Source: Mactra quadrangularis
Lineage: Eukaryota; Mollusca; Bivalvia; Venerida; Mactridae
Length of the DNA stretch: 64,000 nt
Assembly (NCBI GenBank): GCA_025267735.1
Contig: CM046294.1
Location: forward strand, 4,994,001-5,058,000
Direction: 5' to 3'
Under the pieces are notes generated by a model. The model had not been told where the DNA came from, ran no database searches, and saw only the letters and a program-made list of their open reading frames with translations. How positions within the stretch are numbered: position 1 is the stretch's first letter; every line of letters starts with the position of its first letter. Below are positions 12,505-24,800 of the stretch, in pieces. The position numbers and the translations under genes are program-made.

Positions 12505-12625
12505 CGGCTAGCTCAGTCGGTAGCACTGAAGTTTACTTTTTGTTGTGTTGTGGGATCAATTCCTATTGGCATTCTACTGTAGAGTTTTGTCATGAAATAA
12601 TTTCATAATATACACTATCTAAGTG
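12505..12625 (+). mobile_element. SINE family 2, copy with intact Pol III boxes
   Basis: A box TAGCTCAGTCGG and B box GGATCAATTCC, followed by family-2 body (GAGTTTTGTCATGAAATAA). Confidence 0.6.
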
Positions 12626-13229
12626 TTGTAAAATCATGTTAAATGTTTGTAACTTGAAATAACTGATGCCACTAGCAAGGCTAGTGCTTGGTACTGATTA
12701 AAAGCTTTGATCTTGAGATTTAGGCCTGCCAAAGGAAAGTGAGTTGGTTCACAATTTGTTGCAATATTACTGAAAAATATGTTGTTAAGCACCACTAAGC
12801 AGTGAATAGTGTTTTTGTTATAGTCTAAATGAAAATTCCTGATTAATATTGTCATATGATATAGGTACGACTGTCCTGTTGTTACATGTAAGTCAGAGAA
12901 GATTGTTTCATAATATTGTTTGTTTTTGTTTTACAGCCATTTCTTGTTATCTCAACTTTGTTTGGACCATTAAAAATTAGTTGAGATAATGAAATCCTTG
13001 TTGTTATTCACTACTGAAATGGATGGTCTGTGACATTTTAACTAGTTGAGATAATAATGAATGTGACATTATGTGTTTTAAACTTTGGACTTAAATTTCT
13101 GATTGTGATAATCAAATGTCAAGTTGTGAAGTCAAGAAAAACATTATTTTCATGTAGATGAAGAAGGGAGAAAAATTGGGACTTCTGGTGTTAGGTCTAG
13201 ATGTTTATATACTAATTTATTTAGCTTGA

Positions 13230-13312
13230 TTGTAAAACAAGTTCTTACAATTTATATTAACCATTTTCCAGTCCACTTCCTGGTCCCTAAATACTGAGCT
13301 AGAAGGTATGCT
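13230..13312 (+). repeat. Dispersed repeat, copy 2 (CCACTTCCTGGTCCC)
   Basis: Direct copy of 9280-9360. Confidence 0.6.
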
Positions 13313-13535
13313 TAGTTGAGATAATGAAAAATGAGTGTATATAATGTATTGACTTTGTTTATAAAGTTAATAATGTACTTGTATTAAATTAAATTATATA
13401 TGAAATATATTGTAAATATTATTACATTATTATATTGTAAATTTCATTTTACATTATTATAATGATGTTGACAATGGGTCAAGTAATATGTACATCCCTG
13501 ACAGAGTGCTCGGTGTACAGGACTCTTTGATGCCT

Positions 13536-13779
13536 GTGGTGCTTTTCACATAAGTTCTTATGAAAAAAATCTTTGTAAGTCAAAAGCAAGAAACATTAAT
13601 AATACGCTCATTTTTTGGCTTTTCAATTCTAAATATTATACAAATTGTGTAGAATTGTGTATACCTTTTGAATATCATATCACAGTTATGCTTGTTATCC
13701 ATCTGACTTTGAAGTGCTAATTACATGAAACTGACTTACAAAGATTTTTTTCTGTAAGAATTTTTGTGAAAAGCACCAC
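13536..13779 (+). mobile_element. MITE family GTGGTGCTTTTCAC, copy b
   Basis: Terminal inverted repeats of about 45 bp: GTGGTGCTTTTCACA at left, TGTGAAAAGCACCAC at right, both including AAAAAAATCTTTGTAAGTCA. Interior AT-rich with no coding capacity. Confidence 0.8.
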
Positions 13780-15068
13780 TATTTGTAAGTCAAATAGTTT
13801 TCACTTGATCTTTACCTGACCAGGGGCTGGTTACCTAAATCTATAGCTAGCTAGTGTGTCTCGCACTGGTACCATTGATTATTCCTTATGGTGTACGTAG
13901 TGAGGGTACCAGGAGACACATATAGTGATATTCATATGAAACTGGCCATTAGTCGGTGCGTTAGGATAGAGCTAAATAAGACTAATCCAGGGTCACCAGA
14001 CCATTTGGCTCTTGAAAAGCACATTGTTGTAATAAAATAATTGTTGTCTGGCTCATCACTTACACAAGTGTTGATTTATGTCTGTATTTTTTATCTAAAT
14101 ACAATTAAATGAAGACAGAAGTAGACTAGTTTTACACTGGCATATCAATTTGAATTATCTTTTTGTAACTTTGTTTTGTGCAAATAATGTTTACATGCTT
14201 AATGACAATATTTTTACATTCTTTGCCAGTCCAGTAAATGCCATTTTAGTAATTAATTATCAATTTATAATTTAGTATGCTTATTCTTATTATACGTATT
14301 ATAAGATTATTTCTAACTCTTTCTTTAATAGAATTGTTTCATTAATTTTATAATCTGTTAGTTATTCCATTTATTGTTTTTTATTATTATTGTTTTCATT
14401 ATTAATATTATCAATTGATCTTTCATATTTTGGGGCCATATCACTTGAGGGAGTTCTCCCCTATAAAGGTTCTTTTGTCTAGTTGGCTGTAAGCTGCTCC
14501 TATATGTATTTACTATTTATACTGGAACTGAATTCCTGTTTTAGGGACTTGATGACTGTAAAAGGGGCTGATTGAGCATATTAATAAGTTTTATAAGGGA
14601 CTGAATGCTTTAGCAAGGGGCTAGATTCCCACATTTAAGGTGTATACCTCTAAGGGGCTTTTTGACTTTGGAAATTGTGTTTTTATATGTAGACAATTCT
14701 TTGTATCAAAACCATTATTGACTACTCGGGAGACATGTGGTTCCAAATTTTAATCTGAGAAAACATTGTATATAAATGATTGATTATATTTCAATACTTT
14801 AGCAAATGCCTTTGTTAAGACAAAACCATGAAATCAAATTCATTTTCTTTCATATGTGTATAATTTTATTTATGTTTTACTTAATTGGACATATTTAAAT
14901 TGGACATATAAGAACTACTAGTTCAAAAGAACTTGTGTTAAATGTACATATGAGAAGTTATTGAGTGTTATTACATGAATTCCTGTTATTTTGTTGTCTA
15001 TGTAACTTTATATGAAGTTTTACTTATAATTGGACTAAGGGAGTTAATTCAATAACCAATATTGTAAA

Positions 15069-15265
15069 AAAGTTGAAGTGTGGTTTAAAGTCGACTTCAA
15101 TGTACACTTTCAAGCAGATGACCCTCTTAGTACCTGTAGGGTAGGCCTGGGTGGTGAGGTTCTTGCTTAAGGAAATTTGCAGTGTCTCTAATAGGATTTG
15201 TACCTGGGAACTCAATATCCCTCCCAGGCAAGCTTCCTACCACAGCTTCACTGCTCCTACACTAT
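15069..15265 (-). mobile_element. SINE family 1, copy
   Basis: Minus-strand copy with tail (GAAGTGTGGTTTAAAGTCG as seen on +), central CTTGCTTAAGGAAATT and the head region near 15260. Confidence 0.7.
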
Positions 15266-15627
15266 GTTATATAACATATTTTAACAAGAAATTTTAATTG
15301 TGCATTTTTCAATGAGTGATTTGCTGTAAGGGTTTATTTGTAGAATAATGATGTTCAATGTCTAAAAAGGTACAAGTAATCCAAGGACTGATGGTTCATT
15401 TCATAGGATTGTAAACTGTTGAAAAATGATGTTATACTAGAACAAACAAACTTAAGATATTGAACCAATGGAAATCTTAACACTATTTGTTATTGGATTA
15501 GCTCCCTTTGTTAAAATTGTCATTCATATATCATTGTTATATATTATAACTGCATTGTATTTTAATTGATATAAAAATAAATTTACAAATATGGAAACCT
15601 TGTCTTGATTTTTATACATCCTGCATG

Positions 15628-16262
15628 ACGCCATCGCGCATTCCAGTGCGCACCTATGATTAGTGTGAAAATGATTACACACTATGGTGGGCACCTGAGA
15701 AATGTGTTTAAACACCTAACACACTACAATCAGGTACCTGGAAACCCCATGCAAAACTGTAGACACCAGGATGAGGGGCTACTTTGTGGCTCTGTAGCCA
15801 TATCGCACTTCACTGTGCACCTATGATTAGTGTGAAAATATGTTACTATGGTGGGCACCTGCAAAATGTGTTTAAACACCTAACACACTACAATCAGGTA
15901 CCTGGAAACCCCATGCAAAACTGTAGACACCAGGATGAGGGGCTACTTTGTGGCTCTGTAGCCATCGCGCACTTTAGTGTGCACCTATGATTAGTGTGTA
16001 AATAGGGTACACACTACGGTGAAAATGTGTAGACTCCAGGATGAGGGTAGGTTAGGTTAGGTTTAGGGTTAGGTATGGATTATGGATAGGGCTGTCGGAT
16101 AGTGTTAGGGAATGGTTAATGGTTAGGTTTAGGGTATGAGGTTAGGCGTAAGCTTAGGTGACTGTTTGGGTCACGTTGAAATTATTCATGTTTTTTCTGT
16201 CGTGAACAATAGCATTTGTAGACACCAGGATTAGGGGCTAATTTGAGGCTCTGTAGCCATAT
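15628..16262 (+). repeat. Tandem repeat of about 165 bp, three units, with telomere-like stretch
   Basis: Units start near 15628, 15797 and 15961, each with ATCGCRC, GCACCTATGATTAGTGTG, and ending GTAGACACCAGGATGAGGGG. The third unit is split by about 150 bp (16048-16155) rich in TTAGG and TTAGGG, mixed with degenerate forms. Confidence 0.8.
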
Positions 16263-17140
16263 ATTTTAATAACTTAAAAGATATAAATACAACAGATAGT
16301 TCACAGACAAATGATCAAATAAAAATGCATGGTATCGTATAAAAAGGTAGTGTGATAGTTTGTGGTAGTATTCGGTAGTGTGTGCTAACTTGTGAATTCT
16401 GGCCTAGCTCCTAAGAATTTACATTTGCTTAACTCGGGCAATACAGTTGGAATCAGTTTAACATAATCATTAACGCAACATTAGAAGTTGAGACTTCAAA
16501 TATAGCAACTGTAAATATGCAATTCAGTTGCCAAAGTTTATATTATGAAATTTAACCCTGGCCAGATTGGCACTTCTTCTCAGAAACTATTGTATGCAAT
16601 CAAAGCACTGTAACCTCCAGTCAGCAACAACCGTGTTAACTTGTAAACAGACTGTGAGACATAATTTATCAGTTATCAGTTATTAGAACAGAAAATAAGC
16701 TAAAAAAACATGTTTTAAAGGAATAGAATGAATGTAAGTATTTTAATATGCATGGAATTATTCACTTGTTTATAACATTTGATAGGTAAACACTTGAAGT
16801 GTATGACATATTTCAGATATAAATCAGTTGGTTGACTTGACAGATGTGGTAGCTTTGATCTACTTGTTTGGTTAGCATGTTTTATTTGATATTAAATTAA
16901 AGAAGAAATGATTTATTGCTTTCTATTCAAACTGAAAGCTTTTATTATGACACCTGTAATGACAGTTGGATAAGTCATGACAGTAAATATTTGTTAATGT
17001 GCAATAATAATGAATATACCTTTTTTATGATGTTTAAAAGTTGAAATATACTCATGTTATTACACTTACGTAACTCTTCTCTTCCTTACAAGGATTTTCT
17101 ACACCACAAGTCTGAAGTCAACATATTGGTGCCTACAGTT

Positions 17141-17230
17141 ACAGAACTTCCATAACTCTAGACCCTGCCTACAGAACTTCCATAACTCTAGACCCTGCCT
17201 ACAGAACTTCCATAACTCTAGACCCTGCCT
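17141..17230 (+). repeat. 30-bp tandem repeat, three copies
   Basis: Three identical or nearly identical units beginning ACAGAACTTCCATAACTCTA. Near-perfect identity suggests recent expansion. Confidence 0.9.
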
Positions 17231-17329
17231 TTGTAAAATGCAGTCACCACTAAAGTCAACAGTACATAACAGGACAGTATAGATCCTGTGAAGTTCAAAA
17301 TTTTACGGGCTTATACAATCATCACGTTG

Positions 17330-17655
17330 TAGATAATGAAATAATTCCTTAGGCTATTTTCCCTTCTACCACTGATTATTACCATGTACGTCAGGGGACA
17401 ATCAATGACGCAAATATGCTCATAGTAAATAATTGACAGCTAAATCCAGATACCAATATGTTAAATGACTCGTTAAAGGTCAAGTGATTGCCCCTGATGA
17501 CATATACTTGAGCAACATGTCACTGCTAGTAGTTAAGGCGAGTAAAACATTGGTTGTCTAAGCAGGCCAACTAGTTTAAAAATTGATGTTCAGCCTTGTG
17601 ACCACTGTTAAATAACCTTAACAATGTGTTGCTATGGCATTAAGCCCAATGAAAA
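17330..17655 (+). mobile_element. SINE family 2, copy
   Basis: Carries the family body in plus orientation and the tail GTTGCTATGGCATTAAGCCC. Diverged in the middle. Confidence 0.6.
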
Positions 17656-17835
17656 AATAAAATGACTACGGTATTTAGATATAATAAAATGAATTTAATA
17701 TGATACAAAAAAACATGCAACAACAACATAAAGAAACATGAAATTTAATATGAATATATATTATATTTTAAGGATGAAAAGTTGTGAATTGTAACCGATC
17801 GATACAAGTAACGCCAATACTTATTCAATGTAACA

Positions 17836-18369
17836 ACTGTCCAATAATTCACACCAGTGTAACTATACTGTCCAATTTTCACATCAGTGTCACTACTGTC
17901 CAATAATTCACACCAGTGTCACTATTGTTCAATAATCAACATCAGTGTCACTATTGTCCAATAATTCACACCAGTGTCACTATTGTCCAATAATCAACAT
18001 CAGTGTCACTATTGTCCAATAATCAACATCAGTGTCACTATTGTCCAATAATCAACATCAGTGTCAATATTGTCCAATAATCAACATCAGTGTCACTATT
18101 GTCCAATAATCAACATCAGTGTCACTATTGTCTAATAATTCACACTAGTGTCACTATTGTCTAATAATTCACACCAGTGTCACTATTGTTCAATAATCAA
18201 CATCAGTGTCACTATTGCCTAATAATTCACACCAGTGTCACTATTGTTCAATAATCAACATCAGTGTCACTATTGTCCAATAATTCACACCAGTGTCACT
18301 ATTGTCCAATAATCAACATCAGTGTCACTATTGTCCAATAATCAACATCAGTGTCACTATTGTCCAATT
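17836..18369. repeat. 29-bp minisatellite with two alternating unit types
   Basis: About 18-19 units. Type A contains TCAACATCAGTGTCACT and type B contains TTCACACCAGTGTCACT; the rest of the unit (CAATAA...ATTGTC) is shared. Read left to right the order is roughly B b B A B A A A A A A B B A B A B A A. Lies just beyond the LRRC34 3' end. Confidence 0.9.
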
Positions 18370-18547
18370 TAGTAATTATTCTGGACCTCAGAAAATGGAA
18401 GAGAGACAGTAAAATGGTGTCAGGCACATCAGATGGTTGATGTTTCAAAGTAACTATTTCTGCACAGTTAGGATTAGAAAAAGAAAGGAAGGAAAGAAAA
18501 AAAGCAGGATGCATTGCCCTGCTATTCACTTATAATAATTGTTCAAT

Positions 18548-18553
18548 TTTATT
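18548..18553 (-). terminator. Polyadenylation signal AATAAA, LRRC34
   Basis: AATAAA on the minus strand about 257 bases past the stop codon. It lies between the stop and the 29-bp minisatellite, so the transcript probably ends before the array. Confidence 0.4.
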
Positions 18554-18809
18554 CAGTGTAAGTAGTACATACATTAACTATACTGATAAAAATCTAATTC
18601 TATTGATCTTAATTACAGAAATACTGAACCGAGTATTCAAAACTGAGAGGTTAATGTAAGTGCCACTGACAGTTGAATAAAATCTAACAATAATATATTA
18701 TACAAGAATGTCCAACTTTGAGGAACTAAAAATGTGTAGATTGAAATGAATATCACAGATGATTACCAACACAGTCTAACAATATCACAATGTCACATGA
18801 CTTTCTAAA

Positions 18810-21800
18810 CTAAGCCATTATCTGATGACCCTTATTATTGTAAGCTAGCACATCAGATCCACGTGGGTTCTTTCCTCTTGGTTGCCATGACGGTACATCA
18901 TCACCGTAACTAGGAGCATAATAATAATGTCTTTGTAAACTGTGATTTAACTCACTAAGTATTGTTTTACCATCCACAAGGTATGGTTGTACATCAGTAT
19001 TAGCTTTCTCAAGTCTTCCTGTCTCTAATAGATTAGAAAAGGCCTGAAAAAGATTAAATAAATATTCAATTACGGACGATTAACTTATTTGTTATGAGCT
19101 GAATACTACATTGATCTAACTCAATTTTTAAAAAATCACTATTTACATATGTTAATTTAACTCTATGGTATACATCCATCAAGAGAGCCCTGAGGACCCT
19201 GGACAGCTCCATAGAGAACTAGATTTGAAAGTCTTCTCACAAAAAAGGTTTTTTAAACAATGTCATCTCTGGAGAAGAACCAACTTAAAACACAGGGCAC
19301 AATTAAAATAATATATGTAGAGCACCTTAAGTTGATGCCACAAGCCAAAAATGAAAGGCAAAATGGTTTTACAGAAGATTTTTTACATTTGCTTATATAA
19401 CTCTATGTAAAAATTGTGACCCTGTGGCCGACCCAATTTTGACCCAAAAGTCATAAATTGAACAAACTTCATATAGGACATGAAAGTGATTTGCCACATG
19501 GCAAATATGAAAGCCCTGGAAACATTTTTTAAAATGATTTTTTACATTTGCTTATGAAACACCATGTAAACCTTGTGACTCCCTGAAGTGGGACAATCTT
19601 TAACCCTACGGGTATAACTTGAACAATCTCTGTAGAGTTGCAACAAGGTTAATATAAAAACTCTAAGCCTTACAAGTTAAGAAAGAAGAATAAGGATTAA
19701 ACAAGCTAACTTTAATTTGGTAAGCACTAGGGATTTCTGATACTATATTAAAATATAACTTACAATAGCAGCTGATTCCTCCAGTTTATTTCCCCAGATG
19801 TAGATCTGTCTTAAATTATTGTTCATCTTCAAAGCATCTGATAATGAACATAAACCTTTACCACAAATATTGTTGGTCCTTACATCCAACCTATAAAATA
19901 ATATAACAGAAATAAAATACAAGGGACACAACTCTTAAAAATATACAATTTCAGAGGAATAGTAGTCTCCTCTGAAGTTTATTTTTCATACTGTTTAACA
20001 TAACAAAATTTAAGTTATTTTACTGAACTTCATTCCGAATCAAAATGAAATCATTGGCTGTTTACAATATTCAGGAGAGGTTCATAAGACATTAAGCGTA
20101 AAAATACTAAGAATGTTGATTTAAATGACAGGAGTATTGAAAACCCACTGTGACTGTTCAAATATCAGATAGGGTTTTCACAACACTTTGGTTGCATTAT
20201 ATCAACACCTTCACCAAACAAGGTAAACGTTTTACCCTTTGTTGAGTTTCAAGAAAGATTGCAACCAGCTGCAACCAGGAATAAAAAAGAAACAGAGAAT
20301 TATGATTAAATTGTAGTCACAATACTTGGGTCATTGATACACAAAATCATTATAAAACAGCATAATAATAGAATCTAAAAAAATAATTATTAAGTGCAGT
20401 TTAAAGTTTGCTGCCCATATACATGTTCAGCTGATTTTACAATTTTGTAAAATAACCTTGATCAATGAAATTACCTTAAGGAAGGTGAGACGTCACAGTA
20501 CCTGTATAAATCTGGGTGGAGTGAAACAACTGTAGGTAAATTTCTTGCTCAAGGAAATTAGCATTGCCCCGTAGTGGGCTTAGAAAGTAGATGATGGTCT
20601 CTTTCTGATCTTAGTCATGTGGCAAGATATCACATAGTATCACATTTAGTTTCTAGGTATAAAATCACATTTTAAATTTTCATTCAACAGTCAGTGGTGA
20701 ATACATTTACTCTGCTGATTTAAATACTTGTTTGATAATCCTCAAACATAAATTTGGATTAAAATATCTATTTTTATTGAGAGTGAGTACAGAATTTCTG
20801 TAGTGAGTATTAAAATCTGCAAAGGATAATGTATTTCCCACTGACTGTTGAATAAAATTTAACAATATGCAGTCTATGAAATTAGGAAATGAAAGTGGTT
20901 GTCCGAACAGGTCAATTTAGCAGCAAGCACTATCTCTTGTTCATACAATTTTGGTTGCCCAAATAAGTTTTTGGTTGCCTGAACTAAAAAGTGGTTGTCC
21001 CAGGCAACCGGACATCCACTAATTTCGTAGACTGATATAAAATGATCAAGACAGTTTTGTATTGCTATTTTATAGTAGACTACATGTATATACTAACGTT
21101 TCTAAAGTAGTATTATATGTAGCTATTGCTTCAGCTAGATGCATGGCTCCATCATCTTCTAGTCTATTAAAACTTAAATCTAATTTCTTTATAGCTGTGT
21201 TCTTCTTTAATACTTTAGCTAACTCTTTTGTACCATCACGGGTGATTCTGTTACTGAAATAATAATCAAAATTATCTCAATATATCTAGCATGTATGTTC
21301 AAGCACCACAATAATGTCAGAGCATTTATTTTCATTTTTTGGGAAAGGTGGCAGGGCCTTTTTGGAGGGGTTAATGATGATAAAAATGCAATTGTAGGGG
21401 AAAACATTTCTTTTATTTTCAATGCTTTGGATAACATAGTTAACAAAGTAACATATTTAAAAGAATATATTTCAGTCTCATGGAGTTAATTTTCTTCAAC
21501 TCAAAGTGAATATTTATTTACCTTGAAATTTTCGGTGACATTGTGTCACCTTCTTCAGCTGACTGATTTTGATCACATGACCGGTGAAGGGTCACGTGAA
21601 ACAAGGAGACTGTTGTAAACTAATGGTACATGTAGCTCCAGTCCCTCGTCCCGGTTCAGAGATGGTCTGCATTGTTTGATCTCAATAGCTTCTTTAACTT
21701 TCCTTTTCCATAACTTTCCTTTTCTCACTGGATGTGAGACTCAAAGAACATTTTAAGCAAAAGTCATCTGCTATTTATGAACATTGCACAAACAAAGGAC

Positions 21801-24800
21801 ACAATATCGATCCAGTAATACAAAAAAGATAACATCTGAGGAGAATCTATGGGAAAGGAAAGTCAAGGAAGCTATTGAGATCAAACAATGCAAATTTCAA
21901 GGTAAATAAATATTCGCTCTGAGTTGAAGAAAATTAACTCCAACAACGAACCAGAGCAGAGAAACCTCTTTGGACGAATATTTCAGTCTCATTTAAATTT
22001 CAATTACAACACCTTCAGTACAGGGAAATTTTTAATGTTATAGGACTCAACACTGTATTTCAAGACCAATTTTAGAAAATTAACAAAATCAGAAATCTGC
22101 GAAATTCCATCAATAGATTTGATTCTTAATGAAATTTGATGATTTTTTCTTGCTCAAAAACTTTGTGTTTACCTGATATAATCATATGAACGAGGTTGAG
22201 AAAAAATATGGTGCGCAGAACAATAACATTTAATCTGCATTGCATACTATTAAGCTATATGTAAAATAACTCTGTTCTGCATAGATGCATTTGTAACAAA
22301 CTTAAATCAGCTGAAAAAAACAACATAAATTCAAGTTACAAATACGAACTATTAATCGTGATTAAGATGTCAACACAGACACAAAACATTACAGATTAGT
22401 TATAATTGTTTTCAAACTTCAAACTAACCAGCTTAGATCCAGATATTGTAATGTAAAGTTTTCCATGAGATTCTCTGCTAATCTTGTAGCACCAAAATCT
22501 CTGATATCAAATTTCTGTAAGTGTAGTTCTTCCAATGAATTGTTTACCTGAAAATATAGGTATTTAACAAATATCAAATATCATATAAGTTCTGTATTTA
22601 GACACCATATTTATTTGATAAAATTGTCACATATATGTTAAGAAATAGAATTAAAAGGCATAGCATACGCCTAAACACAAGCAGTCCATGTAATGAGTAT
22701 CATTCATCACTTTATGCTATCCAATTGAGATGAGAAAAATTTAAAGTGGATACTTTCTTTCATAAAAAGGGCATTAATCCAGTCAAAATTCCTACTAAAG
22801 TTATGCAGCTTTGTATCCGAGTGCTTGCATAAAGTGAATCCATTTAGTACTTGCAAAGATACTATGTAAAGTGTTGCATTAAAATCCTTGACCAAAATTT
22901 GTCAGTAAGCTTAAACAAGAACTGACAGATATTAAGACATCAGTAGTAAGATTGGCTTAACTACATCTACTTCATTGTGCAATACATTTTCTATACAAAT
23001 GTACATAAAAATTTAAAAAAAGTTAAATTGCAGTTTCAATTCTGCTTCCATAAACATGTTCAGCCAACAAAATAAGTTTGTACAACAACATCATCAAGCA
23101 GATGACCCACACAATACCCATTTACACATGGGTTAAGTGAAACAACTCATGTAAATTTCTTGCTCGAGGAATGCCCCTAGTGGTTTTGAACAAGGGACCT
23201 TGCAGCGTGACCACAGGACCACTTGCTCTATATAATGCATGCTTATATAATATAAGATATTATCATAATAAATTAGATTTTTACCTTCAACATTTTAGCA
23301 AAATGTACAGTGCATTCTTCTTGATTTGAGAATAAAATTGGTCTGTTTACATTTAAAGCTTTTAAAGTTCTATTGTTTACCAAAACTGTTGCCAAGGCGA
23401 TAATACTTTCTGTAGTCTGAAATAATACAATACACAACCTAGTTTAATAAATGCATGTAGTGTATAAATCATAAACAGATCAATTTAAAGCTAACCAAAG
23501 TCTACCTTGCTGGTTCTGATTTTCTTGCTTATAAAAGTAACAGACTTGCCATTAAATCTTTCATTCAGTATTCATATGAGCTATAAATGAAAACAAAACT
23601 GACATAAAAAAACTATGGGAAAATCTAAAACAATTGTCAGGACAATCTACAGACACCAAACACACTTATAAATGATGAAAATGATGAACCGATCATTGAT
23701 CCTAAAACTGCTGCTGGTGAAATGAATAATTATTTCACAAATACATTTAAAAGCTCACCACATATTGGCAAAAGCTTTGATCTGGTCAACCACTCATTAC
23801 TTATTGAAAAGCTAGAATGTTACAATTTCTCAAATAATGCTATAACATGGTTCAAGTCATATTTAGAAGACAGATCACAAAAGGTCTCAGTTTCAAGAAC
23901 CCTATCAAAATCACATTACATATAATGAATGATATCATCTGGTGTTCCTCAAGGATCAGTCTTGGGGCCAGTCCTTTTCATTACATACATTAATAACTTG
24001 TTGTTGATTATTATTATAGTATATTTGGTGCTTAGATTTCTTTCAAATTAAAGAAATATTCTAATCCTATAAAGATACTTATTTTCTAACCCAAACAAAT
24101 TCAGCACTTCCATGCTTTGAGTTAATAATGGTAGCCAGCTGTTTTAATTATTTTCTTTGATCTTGACTCACTTTTCACTTAAAGCAAACATATCTAGCTG
24201 ACTTAGAATCAATATATGATCTGTGTTTTTGGGCAACCTGGCCCTACCTAGCAAATTTAGCTGCCCTGAGTTTTTTATACATTGACAAGAAGATTATTTG
24301 TAAATATCTTAATTAGCTCTGTTGAAAAGTATTTAGAGTCTATCAAACCTAACTTTTATTCAGACAGTTTCCATAAACTCAGAATTTGATGGCCTTAAAA
24401 GAAAGGAGAAAGTCAAAAATCATAAAAGTATTGAAATATCAAATCTTACCAAATCAGTGTCACCAACATCTAGAGCTTGTAATGTTGTATTAATCTGTAA
24501 CATCTGAGCAAAGTACATTCCTCCACGATTACCTATCTTGTTACCATTTAATCTTAATGCTCGTAGACCTGAATTTTTCTACAAACAAAAAAAACACATT
24601 ACATACAGTATTCATGACAAAAACTTTCATCGGTACTTCACATTCAATCCAGCAAAATGGATTTTTACTGAACTGAAGGAAAGTTTACTGAACCAAAAAT
24701 ATCTTAGTGTCAATTTTAATGATTGAGCAAAGTATGTATCCCTAAAATTGAATAAACAACCTTACAACTAATAATGATTTTTTAATTGCATCAGTAAAAT

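Larger units (their letters stand above)
10961..17100. other. Intergenic region between convergent genes; repeats only
   Basis: Between the ends of the EGF/LamG gene and LRRC34. Holds the tandem repeats, SINEs and MITE listed separately. In 14440-14660 the motif AAGGGGCT or AAGGGACT recurs about every 40-45 bp. No coding exon recognised. Confidence 0.5.

Noticed and set aside
13855..13922. Short palindrome TGTGTCTC...GGTACC / GGTACC...GAGACACA as an element
   Set aside because: Arms are about 20 bp with mismatches, no target duplication and no second copy in the window.
14440..14660. Recurring AAGGGGCT motif as a regulatory array
   Set aside because: Spacing and flanks are loose, and it looks like a decayed tandem repeat; noted in the intergenic entry only.
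17836..18369. Evenly spaced repeats resembling a CRISPR array
   Set aside because: There are no unique spacers; the 29-bp units abut, and the host is an animal. It is a minisatellite.
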